From contig JAFSSE010000007.1 in assembly GCA_017445755.1 (NCBI GenBank), positions 48,702-112,701 on the forward strand: a DNA stretch of 64,000 nt, read 5' to 3'. Source of the DNA: Bacteroidales bacterium. GTDB lineage: Bacteria > Bacteroidota > Bacteroidia > Bacteroidales > UBA932. A program made the position numbers and the translations under genes. The notes under the pieces are model-generated. The model was given only the letters and a program-made list of their open reading frames with translations, was not told the origin of the DNA and searched no databases. Below, in pieces: positions 25,622 through 34,776 of this stretch (positions are counted from its first letter, which is position 1; every line of letters begins with the position of its first letter).

Positions 25622-26215
25622 TTAAAAATTAAGTCCAATCGAAAAAGAAATATTGTTTAAAAAGAGATTGTTACTGGCAATCCTGCCCTCGTTTATCGGC
25701 CTTCTGGAGTCCGGATCACGAAGCTCCGGATGGGTCACGGCGAGGCGGTAAGAAAGGATGAAATCAAGGTTAGTGACACTCGTAAGGCAGAGTCGGTACC
25801 CTACCCCAGCGCGGCCCATCATGGCATGATACCCCTCCTTATTGAATCCGGCACCGGCATCGAGATAAGTCAGGAATCCGTCCGCCTTCGAGCCCTTGAA
25901 ACAACAAGTCGCCCTTAACGTTAAGGGCAGGACCCTCTCGCTGTCCGATATTCCTTCGTATCCGAGGTAAGCCGCGATGTTCACAATGCGGGAAATATCA
26001 TATCCGAGGTGGACCATAAAATTGGCATTCACTCGGCGAGCCATCTCGAGTTCCGTCCCCTGATGTCTTCTGCCATTTTCATATAAATAATTGTAAACAT
26101 GATAATTGGCATACGAAATACCACTTCCCCACTCGCAGCCGAAGGTAACCTTTTTCCCTTCTGTCGGAAAGGAAAAGGCGAATAACAGGAGCAATATGAA
26201 GGATAGTCTTCTCAT
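25622..26215 (-). CDS. exported beta-barrel-like protein, unknown
   Basis: 197-aa protein with a signal peptide (MRRLSFILLLLFAF, cleavage near residue 20). The rest consists of alternating strands (VTFGCEWGSGISYANY, VNIAAYLGYEG, LTYLDAGAGFN) and ends with SFSIGLNF, a barrel-like C-terminus with terminal Phe. The size suggests an eight-strand outer-membrane barrel. Its ATG overlaps the stop of the upstream gene by 4 bases, so the two are probably translated together and may form a pair. No family was recognised. Confidence 0.6.
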   Translation of the reverse strand: MRRLSFILLLLFAFSFPTEGKKVTFGCEWGSGISYANYHVYNYLYENGRRHQGTELEMARRVNANFMVHLGYDISRIVNIAAYLGYEGISDSERVLPLTLRATCCFKGSKADGFLTYLDAGAGFNKEGYHAMMGRAGVGYRLCLTSVTNLDFILSYRLAVTHPELRDPDSRRPINEGRIASNNLFLNNISFSIGLNF

Positions 26216-26748
26216 CTTAGCCGGAACAGAATGTGGACCTCAGGGCTGAAGGAACGGATAAGACCGTTGCGGTAGAGCCGGAGGGTGTTTCTTCCCTGAA
26301 TCGATTTGACATGTACCCCGAGATCGGCCGAGAAGGAGAGCGAGAGCGACACTCCCCTTTCCATTTCGAAAAAGAGCCCGGCCATACCTGACATGGCAAA
26401 GGTCGGTCCGTAAACCCCGTCAAAATCCCGGAGGTAGCCGCCAAGGGCCCCGGGACCGGCAAAAAGATGCATCTTTGTCCCGGTCGGAAGCTCCCAGTCG
26501 CGAAGGAAACTACCCCTCGCATAGCGGAGGGAATACCCCGGCATATCCGTTACTCCGGAAAACAGGCCGGAAAAATCAAGGATAAGGTCGGTTTTTGAGA
26601 ACTGCCGGCTACTATCGTTTATGCTGAGGAAACAGACGCCGGAATTCTTAAAGGAGTAGAACGTGCCGAGATACTTGTCTCCCGCGAAAAGCACTCCGGG
26701 ACACAATAAGAAAACGGATATTACCGCTATGACTCTCCTGCACCTCAT
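26212..26748 (-). CDS. exported beta-rich protein, unknown
   Basis: 178-aa protein with a signal peptide (MRCRRVIAVISVFLL, cleavage near VLFA|G). An ATG at 26748 is preferred over a GTG two codons upstream. The mature part has strands such as KYLGTFYSF, GVSLSLSFSADLGVHV and SPEVHILFRLR, suggestive of a small outer-membrane barrel. It overlaps the downstream 197-aa gene by 4 bases. Nothing else is recognisable. Confidence 0.6.
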   Translation of the reverse strand: MRCRRVIAVISVFLLCPGVLFAGDKYLGTFYSFKNSGVCFLSINDSSRQFSKTDLILDFSGLFSGVTDMPGYSLRYARGSFLRDWELPTGTKMHLFAGPGALGGYLRDFDGVYGPTFAMSGMAGLFFEMERGVSLSLSFSADLGVHVKSIQGRNTLRLYRNGLIRSFSPEVHILFRLR

Positions 26749-26836
26749 TGCCACGAAGATAGCAATTAATTCCGAAGGTTGTTCCGGGAGCGGATGGAAA
26801 AAGGGGCAAATATGTTCAGTTTGACAAAAAAAAGAT

Positions 26837-26844
26837 TATATTTG
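26837..26844 (+). promoter_or_regulatory. -7 box for the GNAT gene
   Basis: TATATTTG, a full TAnnTTTG match, 34 bases upstream of the GNAT ATG. The nearest TTTG (26820-26823) is only 13 bases away, so the -33 element is uncertain. Confidence 0.4.
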
Positions 26845-26878
26845 CGAAACGTTTGTGAACTAAAACCTGTTATTAACC

Positions 26879-28012
26879 ATGTCTGTAACCATTCAGGAAG
26901 TCCGCACCCGGAAGGATCTCCGTGCATTCGTGAAATTCCCGCTCCGCCTTTACAAGGGCTGCCCCCACTATGTCCCCAACCTCTATTTCGACGAGATGAC
27001 CGCCCTGGATCCCGAAAAGAATCCCATGGTCAAGTATTCGAAATTCGGCCGTTTCCTCGCCTATAAGGACGGAAAGCTTGTCGGAAGGGTAGCAGCAATC
27101 ATCAATGAGATTGCGAATCGGGACTGGAACCACAAGGAAGTCCGTTTCGGCTGGTTCGATTTCATCGACGACAAGGAAGTTTCCCGCGCCCTGATTGAAA
27201 GGGTCGTCGCCTTCGGCAAGGAATATGGCATGACCTCCATTTCGGGTCCCCTCGGCTTCACCGATTTTGACAATGAGGGTATGGTCGTCGAAGGTTTCGA
27301 CGACATCAGCTCCTTCATGCTGAAATACAACTACCCTTACTATAAGGAACATATGGAGGCCCTCGGCTTCGACAAGGTGGTTGACTGGATCGAATACCGC
27401 ATCTACGTCCCCGAGGCAGTTCCGGACAAGGTACAACGTATAGCGGAGATTGTAGCGGACCGGTATCAGCTCCATGTCCGCAAGATTTCAAAACGCGAGA
27501 TCAACAAGGAGAATTACGGTCAGAAAATCTTCGACCTGATTAACCGGACCTACTGCGAACTGTTTGACTTTACGGTACTTCCGCCGGAAGTCATAGACAG
27601 TTATGTAAAGACATATCTCGGTTTCATCGACCTCAATTATGTAGTCGTCATCGAGAATGAGGAGGGCAATCTCGTCGCCCTCGCCATTACAATGCCTTCC
27701 CTCGCCCACGCGGTCCAGAAAGGCGGCGGCTATCTCTTCCCCTTCGGCTGGTATCACATTGTCAAATCCATGTATCTCAAGCATGAGGAGGCACTTGAAC
27801 TGATGCTGATAGCCGTGGATCCGGAATACCGTAACAAAGGCGTCAATGCGATGCTGTTCAATGAACTGATTCCGAAGATTATAAAGGGCGGTTTCAAATA
27901 CGGGGAGTCCAACGCCGAACTGGAGACTAACAACAAGGTCCAGAACCAGTGGGACCTTTACGAAAAGGATTTCAAACGCCGTCGCCGTGTCTTCGGCAAA
28001 TCCATTGAATAA
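26879..28012 (+). CDS. GNAT-fold N-acetyltransferase-like protein
   Basis: 377-aa cytoplasmic protein found widely in Bacteroidota and annotated as a GNAT family acetyltransferase. The N-terminal region reads FVKFPLRLYKGCPHYVPNL, as in this group, then GRVAAIINE and ISGPLGFTDFDNEGMVVEGF. The C-terminal acetyl-CoA domain has MLIAVDPEYRNKGVNAMLF (about 304-322), resembling the GNAT motif with a modified loop. Substrate unknown. The stop shares one base with the rarA start, so the two are coupled. Confidence 0.75.
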   Translation: MSVTIQEVRTRKDLRAFVKFPLRLYKGCPHYVPNLYFDEMTALDPEKNPMVKYSKFGRFLAYKDGKLVGRVAAIINEIANRDWNHKEVRFGWFDFIDDKEVSRALIERVVAFGKEYGMTSISGPLGFTDFDNEGMVVEGFDDISSFMLKYNYPYYKEHMEALGFDKVVDWIEYRIYVPEAVPDKVQRIAEIVADRYQLHVRKISKREINKENYGQKIFDLINRTYCELFDFTVLPPEVIDSYVKTYLGFIDLNYVVVIENEEGNLVALAITMPSLAHAVQKGGGYLFPFGWYHIVKSMYLKHEEALELMLIAVDPEYRNKGVNAMLFNELIPKIIKGGFKYGESNAELETNNKVQNQWDLYEKDFKRRRRVFGKSIE

Positions 28013-29307
28013 TGACTCCATCCCTTCTCCCGCCGCTTCCCGAGCGGATGCGTCCGCATTCGCTGTCCCAGTATGTGGGCCAGAAGCATCTTGTCGGAGA
28101 GGGCTGCATTCTAAGGAAAATGATAGAGGGCGGGAACCTGTCCTCTTTCATTCTCTGGGGGCCTCCCGGAGTCGGTAAGACTACCCTGGCCCACATCATC
28201 GCCGAGACCATGGACCGGGAATTCTTCACGCTCTCCGCAGTTACTGCGGGCGTGAAAGACGTTCGCGAGATAATCGACAGGGCCAAAAAGGATTCCCTCT
28301 TCCGCCCTCACGCCGCCCCGGTTCTTTTCATCGATGAAATCCACCGTTTCAACAAGGCCCAGCAGGATGCGCTCCTCGGGGCCGTGGAGGCGGGAACGAT
28401 CGTGCTGATCGGCGCGACTACCGAGAATCCCTCTTTCGAAGTAATCACTCCCCTTCTGTCGCGCTGCCAGGTCTTTGTCCTGAAATCACTGGAACCATCT
28501 GATTTAAAGGCACTTCTTGACAGGGCGCTCGCCGAGGATCCGGTGCTTAAAGAGAGGAAGGTGGAAGTAAGGGAGACAGCCGCCCTTTTCCGCTACAGCG
28601 GAGGAGACGCCCGGAAACTACTCAATATCCTGGAACTCGTAGTGGATTCATTTGCCCCTGAGGCAGATGTAGTCGTCGACAACGAGACGGTTACCAGTTC
28701 CATCCAGCAAAACATGGCAATCTATGACAAGGACGGGGAAATGCACTACGACATAATCTCCGCCTTTATCAAGAGCGTCCGCGGCTCCGATCCCAATGCC
28801 GCGGTTTACTACCTTGCCCGTATGCTGGATGGAGGAGAGGATCCTCTATTCATTGCGCGGCGGCTGTGTATTCTCTCCGCCGAAGACATCGGGCTGGCAA
28901 ATCCCAACGCCATGCTTCTTGCCGACGCCTGCTTCTCAATTGTCAGCAGGATCGGAATGCCGGAAGCCAGGATTCCCCTTTCGGAGTGCACGATTTACCT
29001 TGCCTCGAGCCCGAAGAGCAACGCCGCATACATGGCAATCGCAAAGGCGCTTGAGGCGGCGAAAGAGACCCCGGACGCCCCCGTCCCGCTCTACCTTCGG
29101 AATGCCCCTACAAAGCTCATGGAAGAGCTTGGCTATGCGGACGGATATAAGTACGCCCACGACTTCCCCGGCCACTTTGCAGACCTGGAATTCCTGCCGG
29201 AAAAGCTTTCCGGGACCGTGTTTTACGAGCCGCAGAAAAACCGGCACGAAGACACTCTCCGCGCCTATCTCGAGCACTGCTGGCCAAAGTATTATCAGAA
29301 AGGATAG
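28012..29307 (+). CDS. rarA: replication-associated recombination protein A (RarA/MgsA)
   Basis: AAA+ ATPase of the RarA/WRNIP1 family (431 aa), related to clamp loaders and RuvB, acting at stalled replication forks. Walker A is GPPGVGKTT (50-58), Walker B LFIDEIHRF (about 102), and sensor region IGATTENPSFEV. The C-terminal RarA domain has EDIGLANPNAML and YLASSPKSNAAYMAI. Length is normal. The 3' end overlaps the convergent barrel gene by 13 bases. Confidence 0.93.
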   Translation: MTPSLLPPLPERMRPHSLSQYVGQKHLVGEGCILRKMIEGGNLSSFILWGPPGVGKTTLAHIIAETMDREFFTLSAVTAGVKDVREIIDRAKKDSLFRPHAAPVLFIDEIHRFNKAQQDALLGAVEAGTIVLIGATTENPSFEVITPLLSRCQVFVLKSLEPSDLKALLDRALAEDPVLKERKVEVRETAALFRYSGGDARKLLNILELVVDSFAPEADVVVDNETVTSSIQQNMAIYDKDGEMHYDIISAFIKSVRGSDPNAAVYYLARMLDGGEDPLFIARRLCILSAEDIGLANPNAMLLADACFSIVSRIGMPEARIPLSECTIYLASSPKSNAAYMAIAKALEAAKETPDAPVPLYLRNAPTKLMEELGYADGYKYAHDFPGHFADLEFLPEKLSGTVFYEPQKNRHEDTLRAYLEHCWPKYYQKG

Positions 29308-31487
29308 CCGATTCCGAAGTGAATCGAGCGATTGTCCCTGCCGAGCCATTGTTTCGGCTGGATCCATCGTGAGCCGACCGCCTCGGCGGGGTCATGGACC
29401 TTCATACCCATATCAACCCGAATCAGAATCATCTTGAGGTCGAGCCGAAGGCCGAAGCCCCAGTCCAGGGCTACGCTTTCCGGCAAGGTTGCAAAGGTAA
29501 ACCGCTGCCCGTCAGGAGATTTCGGATTGATATCCCAGACGTTTCCGGCCTCTGCGAAAACTGCGCCCTTCAAGATACTGATTATGCCGAAACGATATTC
29601 CAGGTCGGCTTCAAGTTTCATGGCACCGGTCTGGTTCGGGATAAGGAAGTATGAGCTGAGTTCGGCATTGCCGGGGCCAAGGGTTCTCGCCTGCCAGCCG
29701 CGCATGCTGCTCGCCCCACCGACATAAAAAAGTTTCTCGTACGGCATTGCGACCGAGTTTCCGTAGGCATAGCCGATCCCGGCGAAAAGCCGCGTTGCAA
29801 GCGCCTGGTTGTCGTTGTATCCGAAAACGAAGGTCCTTCCAACCTGGAGTTCCACCCTCATATACTGGGAATACGGAACGCCCCAGATGAGGCGCTGTCC
29901 GGAGGAATTCCTTGCCATCAGGGGGTTGAAGAGCCCAAGGAGATTCCCCGAAAGGTCGAGCCCCGCGCGGTAATAATGGTACGAAGACTGGGGACTTGCC
30001 GAAGCATCAGTCGTGTACTGCAAGGTACCGCCTACACCGAGGTCAAAGTGGTCCTGATAGATATTGAGCATATATGGATTCTGGGCGACAACAGAGTTAT
30101 AGAAGGTCTCTGAAATGTCAAAAACCCGGACCACATTGGCCTGGAAAGGATAAAGCTGATAGAAGACCCTGCGGTTCCCCAGTGAGCCGCTGTAACCGAA
30201 GGCGGCGGAGATACTGGACATGCGGTACTCCGGCCGGTTCTGGTAATTGAAGGCGGCGGAAATGTCGGTTCGAGGCAGTATGGGGCCCTGTATCATGGCA
30301 TTATCCAGACCGAGGAGTTTCGGAAAACTAATGCCGACGGTTGCACCGAATTCCGTGGATTTAACGTCCTCATCGGGATTGAACTGGAAAATGCCCTTCA
30401 GTCCGATATTCAGACGCTCCCCGCCATGGAAAATATTCTTATGGTAATAAGTGAGCTGCGGGGAAAGCCCGTAGAGTCCGCTGGAATTGGTCGAACCCTC
30501 GAAGTTGAGCTTAACACCCTGGATGCTGGAGTGGCGGAGGGAGATGTCGCAGTCGAGGCGGTTGGTGTCCACGGGACTCAGGGCCATATTGACGCTGCTG
30601 AAGACATTCAGGGACGAAAAACGGGCGTAGGTATCATTGACGGCATCCTCGCTGTACTGCTGTCCCGGCCTAAGGAGATTGAGATCCGCAAGGGCGGACG
30701 GATTAATCCGGATATTGTCCTCGTGGGAAATCGAAACGTTACGGAAGCGATACTTCCTGAGAGGAACGGCGTCCTCCGCCCTCCCGGAACGGGGGTACTC
30801 CCTGACAGACATCCTGAGGGCAGCCGTTCCCGGTAAGGTAAGCGTATCTGCCTCAAAGAAATAGTTCGCGCTGGTCAGGGTATAATAACCCTTGTTTCTC
30901 ATCGCTGCAGACGAACGGTTCGCCTCCGCCTCCAAAGCGCTGGCACTGAGCCAGTCCCCCTTTTTCAGGGTGATGTTCCCCGCATCTTCCATGAAGTCCT
31001 CGCTGAACTCCCCTCCCTCGGGTAAGTCGAGCTTCACTTCGCTGATTGGGTAGCGCCTCCCGGGATGGACTGAATACAGGACCCTGACGTCGCGTTTTCT
31101 TACCTGGACATTGCTCTCCACCGAAGACCCGTAGTAGCCGAGGTATTCAAGGTGGTTCATCATGCTGGATATGGTCCCGTCCACGGAGGCGGGATCATAG
31201 ACAACCGGCGGCTGCCCCAGGCGGCGGAGAATACGGTTCAGGAGGGAATTGCTCGAGGGGTTTGCAAGATTGTAGATTGCAACCATGGGATTCCATCCGA
31301 ACATCTCCATGGAACTCGCCTTCTGGCGCAGGTAGGGCTCGAATTCGTTGGTGGAAATAGTCTCGTTGTCAATCCGGATTTCATTCTCCGCGAGGCGGTA
31401 TTCGCCCGGAAGAAGGGTCCTCGAAGTGCTGCAGGAGGCCGCAAGGACTCCGGCAAGGACGAAGAGTATGACCCGATTCCAGTTCAT
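29295..31487 (-). CDS. BamA/TamA-like outer-membrane lipoprotein
   Basis: 730-aa protein with a lipoprotein signal ending LAASC (Cys19). The N-terminal half (about 20-330) contains POTRA-like units: IRIDNETISTNEF, YLGYYGSSVESNVQV, VHPGRRYPISEVKLDLP. The C-terminal half is an Omp85-type barrel: KLNFEGSTNSSGLYG, YHKNIFHGGERLNIGL and the LRLDLKMILIRVDMGMKV segment; the last residue is Phe in HFGIGYPF. This architecture is that of the Bacteroidota TamA-like assembly factor. Function in outer-membrane or lipoprotein assembly is inferred. A minus-strand -7 box lies at 31493-31500. Confidence 0.85.
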   Translation of the reverse strand: MNWNRVILFVLAGVLAASCSTSRTLLPGEYRLAENEIRIDNETISTNEFEPYLRQKASSMEMFGWNPMVAIYNLANPSSNSLLNRILRRLGQPPVVYDPASVDGTISSMMNHLEYLGYYGSSVESNVQVRKRDVRVLYSVHPGRRYPISEVKLDLPEGGEFSEDFMEDAGNITLKKGDWLSASALEAEANRSSAAMRNKGYYTLTSANYFFEADTLTLPGTAALRMSVREYPRSGRAEDAVPLRKYRFRNVSISHEDNIRINPSALADLNLLRPGQQYSEDAVNDTYARFSSLNVFSSVNMALSPVDTNRLDCDISLRHSSIQGVKLNFEGSTNSSGLYGLSPQLTYYHKNIFHGGERLNIGLKGIFQFNPDEDVKSTEFGATVGISFPKLLGLDNAMIQGPILPRTDISAAFNYQNRPEYRMSSISAAFGYSGSLGNRRVFYQLYPFQANVVRVFDISETFYNSVVAQNPYMLNIYQDHFDLGVGGTLQYTTDASASPQSSYHYYRAGLDLSGNLLGLFNPLMARNSSGQRLIWGVPYSQYMRVELQVGRTFVFGYNDNQALATRLFAGIGYAYGNSVAMPYEKLFYVGGASSMRGWQARTLGPGNAELSSYFLIPNQTGAMKLEADLEYRFGIISILKGAVFAEAGNVWDINPKSPDGQRFTFATLPESVALDWGFGLRLDLKMILIRVDMGMKVHDPAEAVGSRWIQPKQWLGRDNRSIHFGIGYPF

Positions 31488-31492
31488 TCATG

Positions 31493-31500
31493 CAAAATTA
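31493..31500 (-). promoter_or_regulatory. -7 box for the BamA/TamA-like gene
   Basis: Reads TAATTTTG on the minus strand, a full TAnnTTTG match. A -33 candidate ATTG (31519-31522) lies 18 bases upstream. The box is only 5 bases from the start codon, so the mRNA would be leaderless if this is the promoter; a start slightly downstream is possible. Confidence 0.3.
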
Positions 31501-31543
31501 ACATTTTTTGACGGACTCCAATAAAGAATCCCGGCCAAATTGT

Positions 31544-31551
31544 TAAATTTG
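31544..31551 (+). promoter_or_regulatory. -7 box for the SpoU methyltransferase gene
   Basis: TAAATTTG, a full TAnnTTTG match, lying 7 bases before the ATG at 31559. No TTTG is present at the expected distance. The transcript would have a very short leader or none. Confidence 0.35.
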
Positions 31552-31558
31552 CACTGAT

Positions 31559-32284
31559 ATGACTAACGCGGAAATAAAAAAGGTGCGTTCACTCGCGGAG
31601 AAAAAATTCCGGGATGAACTCGGCCTCTTCCTTGTCGAAGGCGAAAAAATGGTCGCCGAGGCCCTTTCGTCTGGTTTTCAGATTGAAAGTATCTACAGGG
31701 TTGAGGATATTGGGGAAAAGACCATGGAGAGGATTTCCTCCCTTTCTACCCCTTCACCCATACTGGCCGTCGTCCGGAAACCGGAGGACATCGTTTCCGA
31801 CTCCATCCCTGAAAAGGGACTTTACCTTGCGCTGGACTCTATCCGGGACCCAGGGAACCTCGGAACCATTCTAAGGATTTCCGACTGGTTCGGCCTTGAC
31901 GGAGTCTATGCTTCCAGGGACACTGTTGACCTTTTCAACCCAAAGGTCGTCCAGGCCACCATGGGGGCTATTTTCCGCGTAAAATTCCACTATACTGATT
32001 TACCCGCCTTCTGCTCCGGAGTACTCGCTTCGGGAGGCAGGGTTTTCGGGACCTTCCTTGACGGGGAAAACATGTATTCAAAGCAGCTGGACAGCGGAAA
32101 ACAACACCCTTCCGTCATTATTACCGGCAACGAATCGAACGGAATATCCCCCGCTGTTTCCGCCCATGTTTCCGACCGCCTCTTCATTCCCCCGTATCCG
32201 GAGGGAGAAGCCGGGAGCGAATCCCTTAACGCCGCAGTGGCGACAGCCATAACCGTCGCCGAATTCAGGCGCCTTAACCTGTAA
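31559..32284 (+). CDS. TrmH/SpoU family RNA 2'-O-methyltransferase
   Basis: 241-aa SPOUT methyltransferase. The N-terminal substrate-binding part contains EKKFRDELGLFLVEGEKM, and the SPOUT core has DPGNLGTILRISDWFG (about 98-113), VVQATMGA, VIITGNESNGIS and SESLNAAVATAI near the end, the knotted SAM-binding site. In this family the modification is the 2'-O-ribose of rRNA or tRNA nucleotides; which one is unknown. It starts a plus-strand pair with the metallo-hydrolase, 12 bases apart. Confidence 0.9.
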   Translation: MTNAEIKKVRSLAEKKFRDELGLFLVEGEKMVAEALSSGFQIESIYRVEDIGEKTMERISSLSTPSPILAVVRKPEDIVSDSIPEKGLYLALDSIRDPGNLGTILRISDWFGLDGVYASRDTVDLFNPKVVQATMGAIFRVKFHYTDLPAFCSGVLASGGRVFGTFLDGENMYSKQLDSGKQHPSVIITGNESNGISPAVSAHVSDRLFIPPYPEGEAGSESLNAAVATAITVAEFRRLNL

Positions 32285-32296
32285 ACACAATGTACC

Positions 32297-33259
32297 ATGG
32301 ATAGAAGAAAATTTGTAAAATCCTCGATTGCAGCCCTTGCAGCGGCAGAACTCGGGTCGATTGACCTGCTTGCAAAGAACCCTAAGAAAAAGGAAATTCG
32401 GCTTTCCGGAAGCGACTGGAGCTGCGAGCACATCACCCCCGGTCCCTCAGACCTCAAGATGCGTTTCCTCGGAACCGGTGCCGCCGGCTGGAAAAGCCCG
32501 ACATCCGGCCACAGGCGCAATTCCAGCGTCCTTCTGGACGATAAAATCCTCATTGATTTTACATTGAGCGCCCAGGACATGCTGCCGGAAGGTATCCGCC
32601 CGAAGATTATCTTTTATACCCACTCCCACAGGGACCATTTCCAGCCGATTGAAGCGCTGAAGGCAGGGGTCCGGAAAGTGTATCTTAACGAAACCATACT
32701 CCCCCTTGCAGAATCCACTTTCGCTCAGGCCTCCTGGGAAAGCGGAATCCCGGTTCCTGAATTTGTTCCCATGAAATACGGCCAGAAGGTTACCGAAGAG
32801 GGAATCCGCTTCACTGCCCTTCCGGCAAACCACGCGACGGGAGACCTTAATGAAAACGCCCAGATCTATCTGATTGAGAAGGACTTCAACGACGAAGGCA
32901 TAGCCCGTATCCGGGTGGTGTATGCAACCGATACCGGCGGAATCATGGGAAGGGCTTCGCGTATGGCATGCATGGACCGTCACGTCGCTGGAATCGGAAT
33001 CACGGGACTTGTCATGGAATCTACCATGGGAATGGACCACGACGAGGATTTCCGTATCTTCAACCACTCCAGCGCCAAGCTTGTACAGCGTACAGCCGAC
33101 GTACTTCTGGATACCGGCCGTCTGATTCTCCCCGAAGGACAACCGGTTTATCTGACCCATATGGCAAAGAGCTTGAACCCGTCCCAGGAGGAAATGGACA
33201 GGACTCTCCCCTGGCCTCTGAGGGCCGCCTATGACGGTTTGGAAGTAGTTTTCCGATAG
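32297..33259 (+). CDS. Tat-exported metallo-beta-lactamase fold hydrolase
   Basis: 320-aa protein. The N-terminus MDRRKFVKSSIAALAAA has the twin-arginine motif RRKFVK followed by a hydrophobic stretch, so it should be exported folded by the Tat system encoded at 9137-10087. The metallo-beta-lactamase zinc motif is THSHRDH with His109, His111, Asp113 and His114. Further metal ligands are likely in FTALPANHATGD and YATDTGG. The reaction is unknown; phosphodiesterase or lactonase-like enzymes share this fold. Its last 31 bases overlap the convergent amylase gene. Confidence 0.85.
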   Translation: MDRRKFVKSSIAALAAAELGSIDLLAKNPKKKEIRLSGSDWSCEHITPGPSDLKMRFLGTGAAGWKSPTSGHRRNSSVLLDDKILIDFTLSAQDMLPEGIRPKIIFYTHSHRDHFQPIEALKAGVRKVYLNETILPLAESTFAQASWESGIPVPEFVPMKYGQKVTEEGIRFTALPANHATGDLNENAQIYLIEKDFNDEGIARIRVVYATDTGGIMGRASRMACMDRHVAGIGITGLVMESTMGMDHDEDFRIFNHSSAKLVQRTADVLLDTGRLILPEGQPVYLTHMAKSLNPSQEEMDRTLPWPLRAAYDGLEVVFR

Positions 33260-34767
33260 GGCTGTCGGGAAGAAATCTCAAGGATGCAATAATCCCTTCC
33301 GGGGACCGTCACGGTGAAAGTCGACGGTCCCTTGTTGCATCCCGGAATATGGGGAACAAAAATCAGAGTCCTGATTTCCTCAGGGCTGAAATTTGCAACA
33401 ATAAGATACGTATCCCTGTCATCGTACCGGAGCCAGGCAAATACCCTGTTCCGACTGAATTCAGGTCCCTGGCAATACCCGAGATCATGGGTACTGCCTT
33501 CCCGGAAAGCGGGTGTGGAAACGGCCAGGGAAAGGATTTCCCTGTATCTCGAAAGAACGGAAAGCTCACCTTCTGTCAGCCCCTCAGGTAAGCCATGGAC
33601 GGAATTCCAGAGCCGCCCAATTGAAGCGACCTTCCACCAGTCGAAAATCGTCGTACGCCCGTTTAGCCCGCTGAATGGCTCATCATCCATCCCCCGCTCT
33701 CCAATCTCCTCTCCGTAATAAACCATGAAAGGGGCGTCGTTAAGGAGCAGGGAAACGGCAAGGGCGGCATAGCCGTTTTCGGCCTTACCCGCAAAGAAAT
33801 CCGAGGCGAGACGCTGCTCATCATGGTTCTCAAGGAAATTCAGCATCCTCGGCTGGAGATTCCCAAGGAACTGCCAGTTCCAGCTTATCTCTTCGGCAGA
33901 GGCGCCGCTGCATAAAACCGCCCTCAGAGTGTCATAGAGTCCAGATTTATCATAAAGTAGGTCAAAGCCGACATCCTCTATGAACTCGCGGTATCTCTCT
34001 TTCTGATAGACCTCTGCCACAAAGAGCAAATCCGGAAATTCCTGCTTTATTCGGGAAATCATCCAGCGGAAGAACGCAGAAGGGACCATCTCTACCATAT
34101 CGCAGCGGAAACCGTCTATTCCCTTAGCCGCCCAGTAGCGGACAATTGCGTACATCTTGTCCCACGTGCTCGTGTGGAAGTCACAGTAGTTCAGGCGAAT
34201 AGTCTCATACCAATCGGTAAGGGCCGGGGCCGGGGAAAAGCAGTTCCCGGAGGCCTTGGCGGGGAACTCCGAGTAGGATCCGTCCGGATCGTCCGGAAGG
34301 CGCAGCCGCTCTCCCGGATAATAAAAGAAATCATTCTCCGGAGCCCAGTGGACGGAGGGGTCGTCATCCGCTCCAAGCGGGCGGATACCCTCAGGGGAAC
34401 AGCTCCCGTGATAAGCCCTGGAAACGTGGTTGGGAACAAAGTCCAAAAGGACCTTGAGCCCGGCCTTATGAGTCCTTTCCACCAGCTGAAGAAATTCTTC
34501 AAGTCGATTATCTGTATTTACAGCAAGATAAGGATTTACATCATAGTAATCCGTTATTGCATATGGCGATCCGGCCTCCCCTTTTACTATCCTTGGATCT
34601 TCGCTCCCGACAGTTGCATGACGGAGCACTCCGGTGTACCAGACGGAGGATACGCCGAGCCCCTTCAGATACGAAAGGGTCTTCCCGTCGATATCGACAA
34701 ATCTGCCGCACCTTCCGGAGTCAGGCCCCCAGTAGCGCGGCAGAATCTGGTAGATAATCTCTTTCAC
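33229..34767 (-). CDS. GH13 alpha-amylase family protein
   Basis: 512-aa glycoside hydrolase of family 13. The barrel motifs are present in order: LLDFVPNHV (about 103), GFRCDMVEMVP with the nucleophile Asp (about 223), LLFVAEVY with the acid/base Glu (about 250) and LENHDEQR with the third Asp (about 316). There is no signal peptide (starts MKEIIYQILPRYW), so it is probably cytoplasmic and acts on glycogen or maltodextrin. It lies 9 bases after the phosphofructokinase gene, linking glucan breakdown with glycolysis. Confidence 0.88.
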   Translation of the reverse strand: MKEIIYQILPRYWGPDSGRCGRFVDIDGKTLSYLKGLGVSSVWYTGVLRHATVGSEDPRIVKGEAGSPYAITDYYDVNPYLAVNTDNRLEEFLQLVERTHKAGLKVLLDFVPNHVSRAYHGSCSPEGIRPLGADDDPSVHWAPENDFFYYPGERLRLPDDPDGSYSEFPAKASGNCFSPAPALTDWYETIRLNYCDFHTSTWDKMYAIVRYWAAKGIDGFRCDMVEMVPSAFFRWMISRIKQEFPDLLFVAEVYQKERYREFIEDVGFDLLYDKSGLYDTLRAVLCSGASAEEISWNWQFLGNLQPRMLNFLENHDEQRLASDFFAGKAENGYAALAVSLLLNDAPFMVYYGEEIGERGMDDEPFSGLNGRTTIFDWWKVASIGRLWNSVHGLPEGLTEGELSVLSRYREILSLAVSTPAFREGSTHDLGYCQGPEFSRNRVFAWLRYDDRDTYLIVANFSPEEIRTLIFVPHIPGCNKGPSTFTVTVPGRDYCILEISSRQPYRKTTSKPS

Positions 34768-34776
34768 TGAACGTCC

